Position numbers and translations under genes: made by a program
NCBI RefSeq assembly: GCF_004005485.1
Contig: NZ_RZUL01000001.1
Span: 248,001-312,000, forward strand
Length of the DNA stretch: 64,000 bases
Direction of reading: 5' to 3'
Source of the DNA: Sphingobium algorifonticola
GTDB taxonomy: Bacteria; Pseudomonadota; Alphaproteobacteria; Sphingomonadales; Sphingomonadaceae
The notes under the pieces: generated by a model
The model's input: the letters and a program-made list of their open reading frames with translations, nothing else
The model's database searches: none
Told to the model about the DNA's origin: nothing
Shown: one piece after another, positions 1-8,636 of the stretch
Position numbering within the stretch: position 1 is the first letter of the stretch
Layout of the letters: every line of letters begins with the position of its first letter

Positions 1-1
1 C

Positions 2-730
2 GGACCCGGCGCGCACATGCTGGCGGTCTGCCAGCCCTCGGTCCCCTGTTATGCCGCTGCCTGCCTGATGGCCGCAGACAAAAACCCCGCGCGGCCGCGT
101 ACGCTCACCATGATGGGCGGTCCGATCGACACGCGCGAGGCACCCACCGCCGTCAACATCATGGCGACCGAACGGCCGCTGGGCTGGTTCGAGCAGAATG
201 TCGTCGCGACGGTGCCGTTCAACTATCCGGGCAACGGTCGCCGCGTCTATCCCGGTTTCATGCAGCTGGCCGGGTTCATGACGATGAACCTTGGGGACCA
301 TCTGACCAGCCACTGGGAAATGTTCAAGCATCTGGTTGACGGCGACGAGGACAGTGCCGACGCGACCAAGAAGTTCTACGAGGAATATCGCTCCGTCTGC
401 GACATGACGGCGGAGTTCTACATCCAGACCGTCAGCGAGGTGTTCCAGAAGCACAGCCTGCCCAAGGGCGAGTTGATGCATCGCGGACGGCGCGTCGATC
501 CGGCCGCGCTGTCCGACGTGGCGCTGCTGGCGGTCGAAGGCGAACGCGACGACATTTCGGGCCTGGGGCAGACGAAGGCGGCGCTCAAAATCTCGACCGG
601 TCTGCCGGAAAGCCACAAGAAATATTATATGGCCAAGGGCGCAGGCCATTACGGCATTTTCAACGGCAGCAAGTGGCGCACGAAAGTTGCGCCGGTCGTC
701 GAGGAGTGGATCGCCCGGCACAACGGGTGA
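2..730 (+). CDS. phaZ: Intracellular polyhydroxybutyrate depolymerase PhaZ, C-terminal part
   Basis: The reading frame is open from the left edge, so the N-terminus lies outside the window. The 242 visible residues match the intracellular PHB depolymerase family (alpha/beta hydrolase fold), which mobilises stored polyhydroxybutyrate granules in the cytoplasm. All three members of the catalytic triad known for this family can be placed: the nucleophilic Cys in LAVCQP (codon 29-31), the Asp in the EGERDDISG strand, and the His in GAGHYGIF near the end. Downstream genes include a 3-hydroxybutyrate dehydrogenase, which would oxidise the released monomer. Identity is confident; only the N-terminal third is unseen. 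Confidence 0.93.
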   Translation, partial: GPGAHMLAVCQPSVPCYAAACLMAADKNPARPRTLTMMGGPIDTREAPTAVNIMATERPLGWFEQNVVATVPFNYPGNGRRVYPGFMQLAGFMTMNLGDHLTSHWEMFKHLVDGDEDSADATKKFYEEYRSVCDMTAEFYIQTVSEVFQKHSLPKGELMHRGRRVDPAALSDVALLAVEGERDDISGLGQTKAALKISTGLPESHKKYYMAKGAGHYGIFNGSKWRTKVAPVVEEWIARHNG

Positions 731-784
731 CGACCAGGAGACGCGGGCGCGGCCCTGACGGCGCAGCGCCTGTGCAGCGTCAGC

Positions 785-1660
785 TCACACCCCTTTGAAC
801 GTATCGCACTGCGCGGGATCGCCGCTGTCCAGCCCCTTGCGCAGCCATTCCATCCGCTGCGCCGCGGTGCCATGCGTGAAGCTTTCGGGCACCGGGCGAC
901 GCCCCGCGGCTTTCTGGAGCGTGTCGTCGCCAATGGCCTGCGCCGCGCGCATCCCTTCCTCCAGATCGCCCGCTTCCATCAGATTGGTGTCGCGCGCGGC
1001 CCAGACCCCGGCATAGCAATCCGCCTGCAATTCCATCGCGACTTGCAAGGCATTGCCTTCCGCTTCGGACGCACGCTTCTGCGCCGCGCGGACTTTCTCG
1101 GCCGTGCCGGTGATCGTCTGGATATGATGGCCCACCTCATGCGCGATGATATAGCCGATGGGGAAATCGCCCGGCGCGTTGAACCGTGTTTCCATCTCGT
1201 TGAAGAAATCGGTGTCGATGTAGATTTTCTGATCGGCGGGGCAATAGAACGGCCCCATTGCCGATTGCGCCGCGCCGCAGCCCGACATGCCGTTCTGACT
1301 GTAGAATACCAGTGTCGGCGGCGGATATTGCTGCCCCTCGGCCTGGAAAATATCGGCCCAGCGCCGTTCGGTCGATCCCAGCACCTGAAGCGAGATGCGC
1401 TGCACAGGCGTGAGCGCCTGCACGTCAGGCTGCCCCGTCTGCACCTGCGGCGCGCCGCCGCCACCGCCCAGCAGGCTCAGCGGATTGATGCCCAGAATCA
1501 TGGCCCCGATGACGAGAATTGCGATGCCGCCGATGCCGAACCGGCTGCCCAGCAGCATGCCGATCAGGCCCAGGCCACCACCCAGCCCGCCTCCACCACC
1601 GCCGCCACTGCCGCTCTGCACTTCGAAATGGCTGCTTTCGCGTTCGTCGTCGAGCCGCAT
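785..1660 (-). CDS. Neutral zinc metallopeptidase, YpfJ family
   Basis: This 291-residue protein has a Gly-rich N-terminal stretch (residues about 18-32), one membrane segment (about 40-60) and a metallopeptidase domain. The zinc motif HEVGHH is at residues 174-179, and a downstream ELQADCYAGVWA (210-221) supplies the third ligand region typical of the family. Two Cys near 128/140 and one at 284 may form disulfides, which fits a periplasmic catalytic domain. I chose the ATG at 1660 because AAGGAGG lies about 8 bases upstream; the open frame continues further but without such a signal. Substrate is unknown for the family. It is divergent from the patatin gene. Confidence 0.85.
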   Translation of the reverse strand: MRLDDERESSHFEVQSGSGGGGGGGLGGGLGLIGMLLGSRFGIGGIAILVIGAMILGINPLSLLGGGGGAPQVQTGQPDVQALTPVQRISLQVLGSTERRWADIFQAEGQQYPPPTLVFYSQNGMSGCGAAQSAMGPFYCPADQKIYIDTDFFNEMETRFNAPGDFPIGYIIAHEVGHHIQTITGTAEKVRAAQKRASEAEGNALQVAMELQADCYAGVWAARDTNLMEAGDLEEGMRAAQAIGDDTLQKAAGRRPVPESFTHGTAAQRMEWLRKGLDSGDPAQCDTFKGV

Positions 1661-1796
1661 CGGATGTCCCTCCTTCAAGTGCTGCCCACGGTAGGGCAAA
1701 CTATGCGTCAAGGAAACGGCCCACGCCCCCTTCCGCTCCGCCCGGATGAAATCTTTGCAATCGCGGACCCATGGCGCAGACGGCGCGCTTTGTTGT

Positions 1797-1809
1797 ATTG
1801 CAGTGCAAT
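1797..1809 (+). promoter_or_regulatory. Palindrome ATTGCAGTGCAAT abutting the patatin start
   Basis: A perfect 6+1+6 palindrome ends one base before ATG 1810, in the gap between the divergent metallopeptidase and patatin genes. TGC/GCA palindromes are the sort of sites reported for the PHB-responsive repressor PhaR in alphaproteobacteria, and the downstream genes are PHB-related. The assignment to PhaR is inference only. Confidence 0.35.
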
Positions 1810-3027
1810 ATGACCAAGCCATTGTCCGAATCGCCCGCCGTCGGCCTGTCCCATGCAAAACGTCGCCGGGCCGCGCCTCCGATGCCCCTGCCCGATCATG
1901 TCGCGTTGCTCCTGCAAGGCGGCGGGGCGCTCGGGTCTTTTCAGGCCGGCGTATTCGAGAAGCTGGATGAACTGGCGATCGAGATAGACTGGGTGGCGGG
2001 CATTTCGATCGGTGCGGTCAATGCGGCCATCATTGCAGGCAATCCGCCGGAGTTGCGGCTGGAAAGGCTGAAGCGATTCTGGGACACCGTGAGCGGCGGC
2101 ATGCCGAATCTGTGGATACCCGACAACGACCGCATTCGCGAAGCGGCCCATCTGGCGGCGGCGCAGGCTGTGATGATGTTCGGCGTTCCCGGTTTTTTCC
2201 GGCCGCACCTTATTCCCCAGTCGTGGCAACCCGACGGATCGCCCGGCGCGATCAGCTATTATGACACCACGCCGCTGGTGGACACGCTGAACGCCTTGGT
2301 CGACTGGGACCTGCTGAACGATGGACCGGTGCGCATCTCGATCGGCGCGGTCGATGTCGAAAGCGGCAATTTCTCTTACTGGGACAATCGCGGCGCGGAC
2401 GGGATGACCCGATCCAATGTGCGGATAGACGCGCGGCATATCATGGCGTCGGGCGCGCTGCCGCCGGGCCTGCCGCCGGTGGAAATCGACGGGCGGCATT
2501 ACTGGGACGGCGGCATGGTATCGAATACGCCATTGGCCTATGTGCTCGATCACCAATGTTCCGACATGCTGGTGTTCCAGGTGGACCTGTTCCCCGCAGA
2601 AGGACCGATGCCCCGACAGATGACCGACGTCTGGTCGCGGCAGAAGGATATTCAATATTCCAGCCGCACCCGGCAGGTGACCGACCAGTATCTGCGTCTG
2701 CGCCGCGAGCATCAGGCGATCCGGGCGGTCCTCAATCACCTGCCCGCCGACATGTGCGCCGACCCCGAAGTCGCGAAGGTGCGCGCACTGATCGACGACA
2801 GCGCCGTGAATATCGTCCACCTGATCTATCGCAGCCGCGCGTGGGAGAGCGGCGCGCGCGATTTCGAGTTTTCGCGTGCGACCATGCTCGATCACTGGGC
2901 GCAAGGGCGAGAAGCGGTGGATGGCGTCATGCACAAGGGGGACATCATCGCCCGCAATATCCTGGACGGCACCAGCGCCGCCTTCGACCTCGACCATCCT
3001 TCCCATCTCAAGGAAACCCCGGCATGA
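1810..3027 (+). CDS. Patatin-like phospholipase (DUF3734-type)
   Basis: This 405-residue patatin-fold hydrolase shows the oxyanion loop GGGALG, the nucleophile elbow GISIG (Ser 66) and the catalytic Asp in WDGGMVSNTP (Asp 233), so the Ser-Asp dyad is intact. The family hydrolyses acyl esters; in this C-terminally extended subgroup the substrate is not known. Its stop overlaps the start of the 3-hydroxybutyrate dehydrogenase gene (ATGA), so the two are translationally coupled. That coupling, plus nearby phaZ, suggests a role in storage-lipid or PHB turnover (inference). Start is uncertain: ATG 1771 is also in frame, neither has a clear ribosome site, and a palindrome abuts ATG 1810. Confidence 0.85.
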   Translation: MTKPLSESPAVGLSHAKRRRAAPPMPLPDHVALLLQGGGALGSFQAGVFEKLDELAIEIDWVAGISIGAVNAAIIAGNPPELRLERLKRFWDTVSGGMPNLWIPDNDRIREAAHLAAAQAVMMFGVPGFFRPHLIPQSWQPDGSPGAISYYDTTPLVDTLNALVDWDLLNDGPVRISIGAVDVESGNFSYWDNRGADGMTRSNVRIDARHIMASGALPPGLPPVEIDGRHYWDGGMVSNTPLAYVLDHQCSDMLVFQVDLFPAEGPMPRQMTDVWSRQKDIQYSSRTRQVTDQYLRLRREHQAIRAVLNHLPADMCADPEVAKVRALIDDSAVNIVHLIYRSRAWESGARDFEFSRATMLDHWAQGREAVDGVMHKGDIIARNILDGTSAAFDLDHPSHLKETPA

Positions 3028-3809
3028 CACTGAAAGGCAAGACTGCACTCATCACCGGATCGACGTCCGGCATCGGCCTTGCCTATGCGAAGGCGCTGGC
3101 GGGCGAAGGCGCGAACATCATTATCAACGGCTTCGGCGACAAGGACGCGATCGAGAAGGAACGGCTGGCGCTGGAAGCGACGAGCGGCGCGAAGGCGCAT
3201 TACAGCGGGCACGATCTGACCAAGGCGGACCAGATCGAGGCCATGATGGCGGAAGCGGCCAAGGCCTTCGGCGGCGTCGACATCCTCATCAACAATGCCG
3301 GTATGCAGCATGTCGCCCCGGTAGAGGCGTTTCCGGTCGACAAGTGGGACCTCATCATCGCCCTCAACCTCACCGCCGCCTTCCACACCACGCGCCTGGC
3401 AGTGCCCTATATGAAGCAGCAGAAATGGGGTCGCATCATCCAGACCGCATCGGCGCATTCGAAGGCCGCGTCTCCGTTCAAGAGTGCCTATGTCACCGCG
3501 AAACATGGGCTGGCGGGCTTCACGAAGACGGTTGCGCTGGAAGTCGCGACCTTCGGCGTCACGGCCAACTGCATCAGCCCCGGCTATGTCTGGACGCCGC
3601 TGGTGGAAAACCAGATTCCCGATACAATGAAGGCGCGTGGGATGACGCGCGAACAGGTGATCAGCGATGTCCTGCTGGCCGGTCAGCCGACCAAGGAGTT
3701 CGTCACTGCCGAGCAGGTCGCGGCGATCGCGCTGTTCCTGTGCAGCGATGCCGCCAGCCAGATCACCGGTGCAAATCTGTCCGTCGATGGCGGCTGGACG
3801 GCGCAGTAG
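3024..3809 (+). CDS. bdhA: 3-hydroxybutyrate dehydrogenase (SDR family)
   Basis: A 261-residue classical short-chain dehydrogenase of the D-3-hydroxybutyrate dehydrogenase type, NAD-dependent, converting 3-hydroxybutyrate to acetoacetate in the cytoplasm. The nucleotide-binding TGSTSGIG is at residues 11-18, NNAG at 90-93, and the catalytic Ser 143, Tyr 156 and Lys 160 (YVTAK) are present. The C-terminus ITGANLSVDGGWTAQ and the MKQQKWGRII segment are characteristic of this subgroup. The start overlaps the patatin stop. With phaZ upstream it completes a PHB-degradation neighbourhood. Confidence 0.9.
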   Translation: MTLKGKTALITGSTSGIGLAYAKALAGEGANIIINGFGDKDAIEKERLALEATSGAKAHYSGHDLTKADQIEAMMAEAAKAFGGVDILINNAGMQHVAPVEAFPVDKWDLIIALNLTAAFHTTRLAVPYMKQQKWGRIIQTASAHSKAASPFKSAYVTAKHGLAGFTKTVALEVATFGVTANCISPGYVWTPLVENQIPDTMKARGMTREQVISDVLLAGQPTKEFVTAEQVAAIALFLCSDAASQITGANLSVDGGWTAQ

Positions 3810-3827
3810 TAAACAGCAATCCAAAAG

Positions 3828-3927
3828 CCGTTCACCCTGAGCGAAGTCGAAGGGTGATGCTGAACGAAGTGAAGTGCGTTTCGCCTGCGGCTCAACTTAG
3901 CCCTTCGACTTCGCTCAGGGGGAACGG
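3828..3927. repeat. Intergenic inverted repeat, CCGTTC family (copy 1)
   Basis: Two 27-base arms (3828-3854 and 3901-3927) are complementary with one mismatch; the arms carry the TGAGCGAAGTCGAAGGG core. It lies between convergent genes, so it may act as a bidirectional transcription stop. Other copies are at 9865, 12170, 30992, 32062 and 41228. Confidence 0.85.
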
Positions 3928-3960
3928 AAGTGAACGGCAGGCATTTCCGCCGCTCCCCCT

Positions 3961-4818
3961 TCACAAATGCATGAAATCGCGGGGGTAGCTTTGTATGTGG
4001 GCGCCGCCGTCGATGTAGAGCACCTGTCCGGTCACCGCCGTCGCCTCGGCCAGATAGACGACAGCCTGCGCGATCTGCTGCGCTTCCGGCAGGCGATGCA
4101 GCGGCATCGCATCGCGCAGCCGGTCCATCTGCGCCGCGCTGTAGTCCTCCGTCGCGATCGTCAGCCCCGGCGCCACGGCGTTGACCCGGATACGCGGCGC
4201 AAGATCGCGAGCGGCGAGCTGCGTGAAGCCCGCCAGCGCCATTTTCGACAGCGTATAGGCCAGCTGGTCGCCATGCGGATGATCGATCCGCTGGTCCAGA
4301 ATGTTGATGATGCAACGGTCGGTCAGACCCGCCGGCACGGTAGCAAAAGCCTTGCTGAGCAGGACCGGCGCCGCACAGTTGACGGCATAATGGCGCATCA
4401 GATCGTCCGCCGTTACGCTATCCAGCCGGTCCTGACCGAATATCGCCGCGCTGTTCACCAGCAGATCGGGCGGACGGCCGAAATGCAGCGCGATGGCCGC
4501 GATCAGTTCCTCCGCTGCTTCGGGATCGGCAAAGTCGGCGACGAAGCCTTCCCATTCGGTCGCATGGTCCTCCAGCGCCAGCGCCAACGCCGATTCCAGC
4601 CGCACGTCATGGCTGCCGTGCAGCGCCAACGCATAGCCCTGCGCCGCCAGAGCCACACTGATCGCCGCACCAAGCCGACGATGGCCGCCCGTCACCAGCG
4701 CCAGCCGTTTGGCCGACAGGGGCAATGGGCCGATGCCGTCCTGCGCTGCGGCATCATCGGCCGGGCGCGACAGCGGGCGAAAGGCCGCGCCTGCCGGTTC
4801 CTCCGGCAGCTCGGTCAT
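3961..4818 (-). CDS. SDR family reductase, FolM/PTR1 (pteridine reductase)-like
   Basis: A 285-residue short-chain reductase. The nucleotide-binding motif is TGGHRRLG (residues 43-50), which fits the TG-x3-R-x-G signature that separates pteridine/dihydromonapterin reductases from ordinary SDRs. Asp 175, Tyr 188 and Lys 192 (YTLSK) form the likely active site. Its ATG overlaps the folE stop (ATGA), so it is coupled to the enzyme that starts pterin synthesis. A role in reducing dihydropterin or dihydrofolate with NADPH is therefore well supported by motif and context, though not proven. The first 35 or so residues are a Pro/Ala-rich extension ahead of the Rossmann fold. Confidence 0.8.
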   Translation of the reverse strand: MTELPEEPAGAAFRPLSRPADDAAAQDGIGPLPLSAKRLALVTGGHRRLGAAISVALAAQGYALALHGSHDVRLESALALALEDHATEWEGFVADFADPEAAEELIAAIALHFGRPPDLLVNSAAIFGQDRLDSVTADDLMRHYAVNCAAPVLLSKAFATVPAGLTDRCIINILDQRIDHPHGDQLAYTLSKMALAGFTQLAARDLAPRIRVNAVAPGLTIATEDYSAAQMDRLRDAMPLHRLPEAQQIAQAVVYLAEATAVTGQVLYIDGGAHIQSYPRDFMHL

Positions 4819-5429
4819 ACGCCCATCAGTTTGAGCACTTCCTTGCGGCTCTTTTCGTCGTCGCGGAACACGCCCATCATCCGGCTGGTTTTCATCGACA
4901 CCCCATGCGTCCGCACGCCGCGGCCCGACATGCAGCCATGCGCCCCTTCGATCACGACCGCCACGCCCAGGGGCTTCAGATTATCCCAGATGCAGTCGGC
5001 GATTTCCGCCGTCATCCGCTCCTGCACCTGAAGACGCCGCGAAAAGGCGTTGAGCACCCGCGCGAGCTTCGAAATCCCCACAACCCATTGGTCGGGCAGA
5101 TAGGCGATGTGCGCTTTGCCCACGATCGGTGCCATATGATGTTCGCAATGCGACTGAAACGGAATGTCCTTCAGCAGCACGATCTCGTCATAACCGCCCA
5201 CTTCGTGAAATATCCGGCTCAGATGATAGGCAGGATCATCCTGATACCCTTCGCAATATTCCCGCCAGGCGCGCGCCACGCGCTTGGGCGTATCGATAAG
5301 GCCCTCGCGCGCCGGATCGTCGCCCGACCAGCGGATCAGCGTGCGAATGGCATCCTGCACATCGTCCGGCACGTCGATCTTTTTCGGGCGCGCCATATCC
5401 TGCCCGGCATCCTCAAATTGTGCGCTCAC
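4815..5429 (-). CDS. folE: GTP cyclohydrolase I
   Basis: This enzyme converts GTP to 7,8-dihydroneopterin triphosphate, the first step of folate and pterin synthesis. The zinc-binding Cys and His of SHCEHHM and the second Cys in GCMSGRGVR are present, as is the QVQERMT motif. I chose the GTG at 5429 (204 residues) because AAGGGG precedes it; the ATG at 5396 would give 193 residues with an ill-placed ribosome site. It is the first gene of a two-gene unit with the FolM-like reductase. Confidence 0.93.
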   Translation of the reverse strand: MSAQFEDAGQDMARPKKIDVPDDVQDAIRTLIRWSGDDPAREGLIDTPKRVARAWREYCEGYQDDPAYHLSRIFHEVGGYDEIVLLKDIPFQSHCEHHMAPIVGKAHIAYLPDQWVVGISKLARVLNAFSRRLQVQERMTAEIADCIWDNLKPLGVAVVIEGAHGCMSGRGVRTHGVSMKTSRMMGVFRDDEKSRKEVLKLMGV

Positions 5430-5553
5430 GCCCGTCCCCTTGCCTTGACTTGTGACAGGGATATGGCGACGCATCCGGCAAATTGCCAGACCCCGACACG
5501 CCCCGAAACGCAGGCAACTGGACAGTATCGGGCAGGAATGGCATGTCGATCGC

Positions 5554-6492
5554 ATGGATGATGTCGCGAACATGATTGCCAAGGCGAGAGAATGGACCCC
5601 GGCCCCGATGGCCATCGCCACCGTCGTTCAGACCTGGGGGTCCGCGCCGCGGCCACGCGGGTCACATATGCTGGTGCATCGCGACGGCCGGTTCGAGGGA
5701 TCGGTGTCCGGTGGCTGTGTTGAAAATGCGATCCTCGCCAGCGCCGAACAGGTGATCGCCAGCGGCCAGGCCGCGCTCCACCGTTTCGGCGTGAGCGACG
5801 GCGATGCCTGGGAAGCGGGCCTGCCCTGTGGCGGAGAGATCGCAGTGCTCGTCCAGCCGGTCGCCGACCACGGTTTTCCGCTGGCTGTGATCGAGGCGAT
5901 CGCCACGGCCCGCGCGGCAGGCGAAAGCCTTGCGGTGTCGACCGACCTCGACAGCGGTCGCAGCGTGATCGGCGCGGCAGAGGGTGCCTTCGTCTATTGC
6001 TATCGCCCGCCGCGCCGCCTCATCATCACCGGTGCCGTGCAGATCGCGCAGGCGCTGGCCGGGCTGGCGCGTGAAATGGGGATCGCCACGACGGTCATCG
6101 ATCCGCGCGGACGCTTCCTGACGCGCGAGCGGTTCCCGCATGCGACGCTGGACGACCGCTGGCCGGACGAAGCCGTGACCGCCCTGCGCCCCGATCCCGC
6201 GAGTGCGATCGTGACACTGAGCCACGACATCAAGATCGACGATCCCGCGCTGATCGCGGCGCTCAACGCGCCGACCGGTTATATTGCCGCGCTGGGATCG
6301 CGCAAAAGCCATGCAGCGCGACGCGAGAGGCTGGCGGCGGCAGGCTTTGCCGATCGCGACCTGGACAGGATCGACGGCCCGGCGGGTCTCGACATAGGGG
6401 CCGTCGGCCCGGGCGAAATCGCGCTGTCGATCGCGGCGGGCATGGTGCAGGCGTTCAACCGGGTGGCCGCCCGACAGCCAGAGACGGTGTAG
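5554..6492 (+). CDS. xdhC: XdhC family molybdenum cofactor insertion/sulfuration chaperone
   Basis: A 312-residue XdhC/CoxI protein. The N-terminal domain carries GSVSGGCVEN, and the C-terminal Rossmann-like domain begins near RLIITGAVQIAQAL and ends with the family's typical GLDIGAVGPGEIALSIAAGMV. XdhC proteins bind molybdenum cofactor and deliver it, after sulfuration, to xanthine dehydrogenase-type enzymes. The start at ATG 5554 excludes an Arg-rich, non-conserved upstream stretch. It is followed within 2 bases by mocA, the usual partner. The client enzyme is not adjacent; the molybdenum hydroxylase at 33.7-36.3 kb is the only candidate in the window. Confidence 0.88.
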   Translation: MDDVANMIAKAREWTPAPMAIATVVQTWGSAPRPRGSHMLVHRDGRFEGSVSGGCVENAILASAEQVIASGQAALHRFGVSDGDAWEAGLPCGGEIAVLVQPVADHGFPLAVIEAIATARAAGESLAVSTDLDSGRSVIGAAEGAFVYCYRPPRRLIITGAVQIAQALAGLAREMGIATTVIDPRGRFLTRERFPHATLDDRWPDEAVTALRPDPASAIVTLSHDIKIDDPALIAALNAPTGYIAALGSRKSHAARRERLAAAGFADRDLDRIDGPAGLDIGAVGPGEIALSIAAGMVQAFNRVAARQPETV

Positions 6493-6494
6493 CG

Positions 6495-7127
6495 ATGCGC
6501 CCCGATCGCGTTGCCGCCGTCTTGCTTGCCGCGGGCAATTCCACACGCTTTGGCGACGAAGACAAGCTGATGGCGGAACATTGCGGCAAGCCGCTGATCG
6601 TGCACGCGCTGGAAGCCGTCGCGTCGATCCCGTTCAAATATCATATCGCCGTCGTCCGCCCGATCGCGCTGGCCCCGATCATCCACCGCAAGCTGGACCG
6701 ACGCGGCTATACGCTGCTGGTGAACGACGACCCCGAAGGCGGACTGTCCAGCAGCATCCGCATCGCCGCGGCCCATGTCGCGCAGCTGCGCTGCAACGGC
6801 ATGCTCATGTGCCTGGCCGACATGCCGCACGTTCCGCAGAGCCATCTGATGCGGCTGGTGCTGACGGCCGAGGATATCCGCTCGGTGGTCGGCAGCACCG
6901 ACGGCTTCACCCCCGGCCCGCCCGCCTTTTTCGGCCGACGCCATTTCGCCGAGCTTCAGGCGCTGAAGGGCGATCTGGGCGCGCGCGCACTCATCAGCCA
7001 GAATCTGCTGCTGGAAACCAGCGGTGCCCTGCTGCACGACGTCGATACGCCCGAAGACCTGCGCCCGGCCGAACCGGCCAAGGCCACGGAAAGTACGAGC
7101 GAACCCGGCGCGGTCGGCAGCGACTAG
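6495..7127 (+). CDS. mocA: Molybdenum cofactor cytidylyltransferase / MobA-like NTP transferase
   Basis: A 210-residue nucleotidyltransferase with the N-terminal signature LLAAGNSTRFG followed by DKL and GKPLI, the NDDPEGGLSSSI loop, and the metal-binding LADMPHV motif. The family (MocA) attaches CMP to molybdopterin to make the dinucleotide form used by many xanthine dehydrogenase-family enzymes. It follows xdhC in the same orientation with a 2-base gap, so the two form an operon for cofactor maturation. The last 25 residues are a variable tail. The stop overlaps the end of the convergent cytochrome b561-YceI gene. Confidence 0.85.
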   Translation: MRPDRVAAVLLAAGNSTRFGDEDKLMAEHCGKPLIVHALEAVASIPFKYHIAVVRPIALAPIIHRKLDRRGYTLLVNDDPEGGLSSSIRIAAAHVAQLRCNGMLMCLADMPHVPQSHLMRLVLTAEDIRSVVGSTDGFTPGPPAFFGRRHFAELQALKGDLGARALISQNLLLETSGALLHDVDTPEDLRPAEPAKATESTSEPGAVGSD

Positions 7128-8368
7128 GGCGTTTTTCCCGTCGCCTCGAAGCGGAAGCTGACGGCGACCGAGGGGTCCAGCCCCGTGCTGCTGTCACCAT
7201 TGCCGACACCGAAGGTCTGCCGCGCGATCGTCGCACTGCCCGAAACGCTGCGCGTCAGCCCCGCGCCTTTCAGCGTGAAGCGGATGGTCTGCGGTGCGCT
7301 GACCCCCTTCAGCGTCAGGGTGCCCCTTGCGCTATAGCCATCCGCGCCCGTCGCACGGGCGCCTTTCGCCACGAAAATCGCCTTGGGATGCGCGGCGACG
7401 CCCAGAAACTCGTCATTGGGCAGCATTTCATCCTGCGTCGGATCGCCAATATGCGCGCTCGCCATGTCGATTTCGACACGGATGTCGGCGGTTTCCGGGC
7501 GATCAGGGTCCATCACGATCCTGGCGGTCCAGCGGGAAAAACCGCCGCTGATCCGGTCGCTGCCGTTGCCCACGGAAAAGCCCAGGGTGCCGCCAGGCCG
7601 GACAGTCCAGAGCGGCGGCGGCCCGGCCGCTTCGTCCGCCACAGTCATGTTTTCCGGCTGTGCGGCATTCGCGACCACCGGCTCGCTCGCATTGGTGGCA
7701 GGTGCTTCCTGGGCAGCGACGACATCGGCGACCTTGGCGGCGGGTGCCGCTACAGCAGCGGGTGCAGTGCCCGCCGCCCGGTTTGCCATCACGCCGCCGA
7801 TTACGAACGCGCCGGGGATGAGCGCGATCAGCACCGCCATCAGCGCGACCGACCGCCCCGGCACCATGCGCCAGATCAGCCCGTCACGCAGCAGCAGATG
7901 ATGGCGGATCGCACCGGCGACATGCAGGGCAAACAGCGCAACACCGATCCAGCCGAGCAGCCCATGTGCGTTCTCGCTCAGCTCGTGCGCCGCCTGCGGC
8001 AGCGGCAGATGGGGGAGCGGCACTGTGCCGAACAGCAAGGTCGGCACCTTGATCTTCGCGGTGGAAACCAGCGCCCATCCGCTGAGCGGCGCCAGCAGCA
8101 TGAAGCCATAGAGGCCGATATGCACGCCCTTCGCGAGCGCCCCTTCCCAGCCGCCTTCCATCGCCGCGGGTCGCGGCTTGCGCAAGCGGGTGAGCACGCG
8201 CGCCAACGTGAGCGCGAGGATCAGCATGCCGACCGACTTGTGCAACTGGTAGAGCGCAAAACCCTTTTGCCCCAGCGTTTCCAGCGACCAGCCTACCGAG
8301 AATTGAAAGGCTAGCGCGGCGGCGATGGCCCAGTGGAGGATGATGGCGGTGCGGCTGTAGCTGTGCAT
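7124..8368 (-). CDS. Cytochrome b561 - YceI domain fusion protein
   Basis: A 414-residue protein joining two modules that are often separate neighbours. Residues 1 to about 180 are a four-helix cytochrome b561 with haem-ligand His in ILHW, QLHKS, HGLLG and LHVAG; after an Ala/Pro-rich linker, residues about 245-414 form a YceI-like lipocalin-type domain that binds isoprenoid or other amphiphilic ligands and is predicted periplasmic. ATG 8368 has GGGAGCC upstream. A membrane b-type haem tethered to a quinone-like-molecule carrier suggests electron transfer to or from a bound isoprenoid (inference). It is convergent with mocA. Confidence 0.88.
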   Translation of the reverse strand: MHSYSRTAIILHWAIAAALAFQFSVGWSLETLGQKGFALYQLHKSVGMLILALTLARVLTRLRKPRPAAMEGGWEGALAKGVHIGLYGFMLLAPLSGWALVSTAKIKVPTLLFGTVPLPHLPLPQAAHELSENAHGLLGWIGVALFALHVAGAIRHHLLLRDGLIWRMVPGRSVALMAVLIALIPGAFVIGGVMANRAAGTAPAAVAAPAAKVADVVAAQEAPATNASEPVVANAAQPENMTVADEAAGPPPLWTVRPGGTLGFSVGNGSDRISGGFSRWTARIVMDPDRPETADIRVEIDMASAHIGDPTQDEMLPNDEFLGVAAHPKAIFVAKGARATGADGYSARGTLTLKGVSAPQTIRFTLKGAGLTRSVSGSATIARQTFGVGNGDSSTGLDPSVAVSFRFEATGKTP

Positions 8369-8636
8369 GTCGGCTCCCGGCGAGTGAATGACGATGCCTA
8401 ACCGATATCGCGCGAATCGGCCATCACCGTTGTGCAAAACAGCGCGCCGACGCCCTGTGCGAAAAAAAATGCGCGCCGCTGTGGCGGCGCTGCCCTTACG
8501 GCAGACTGTCATTCCCGTCACCTCTGCCGACGGGCTGCTTTACGGAAACGTAAAGTCCTCTTGCCTTTCGCCCCCCGGACATGACATGGACAGGATCAAG
8601 ACGCCCGGTCGGGCGAGTCCAGAGAGAGGACGCAGG

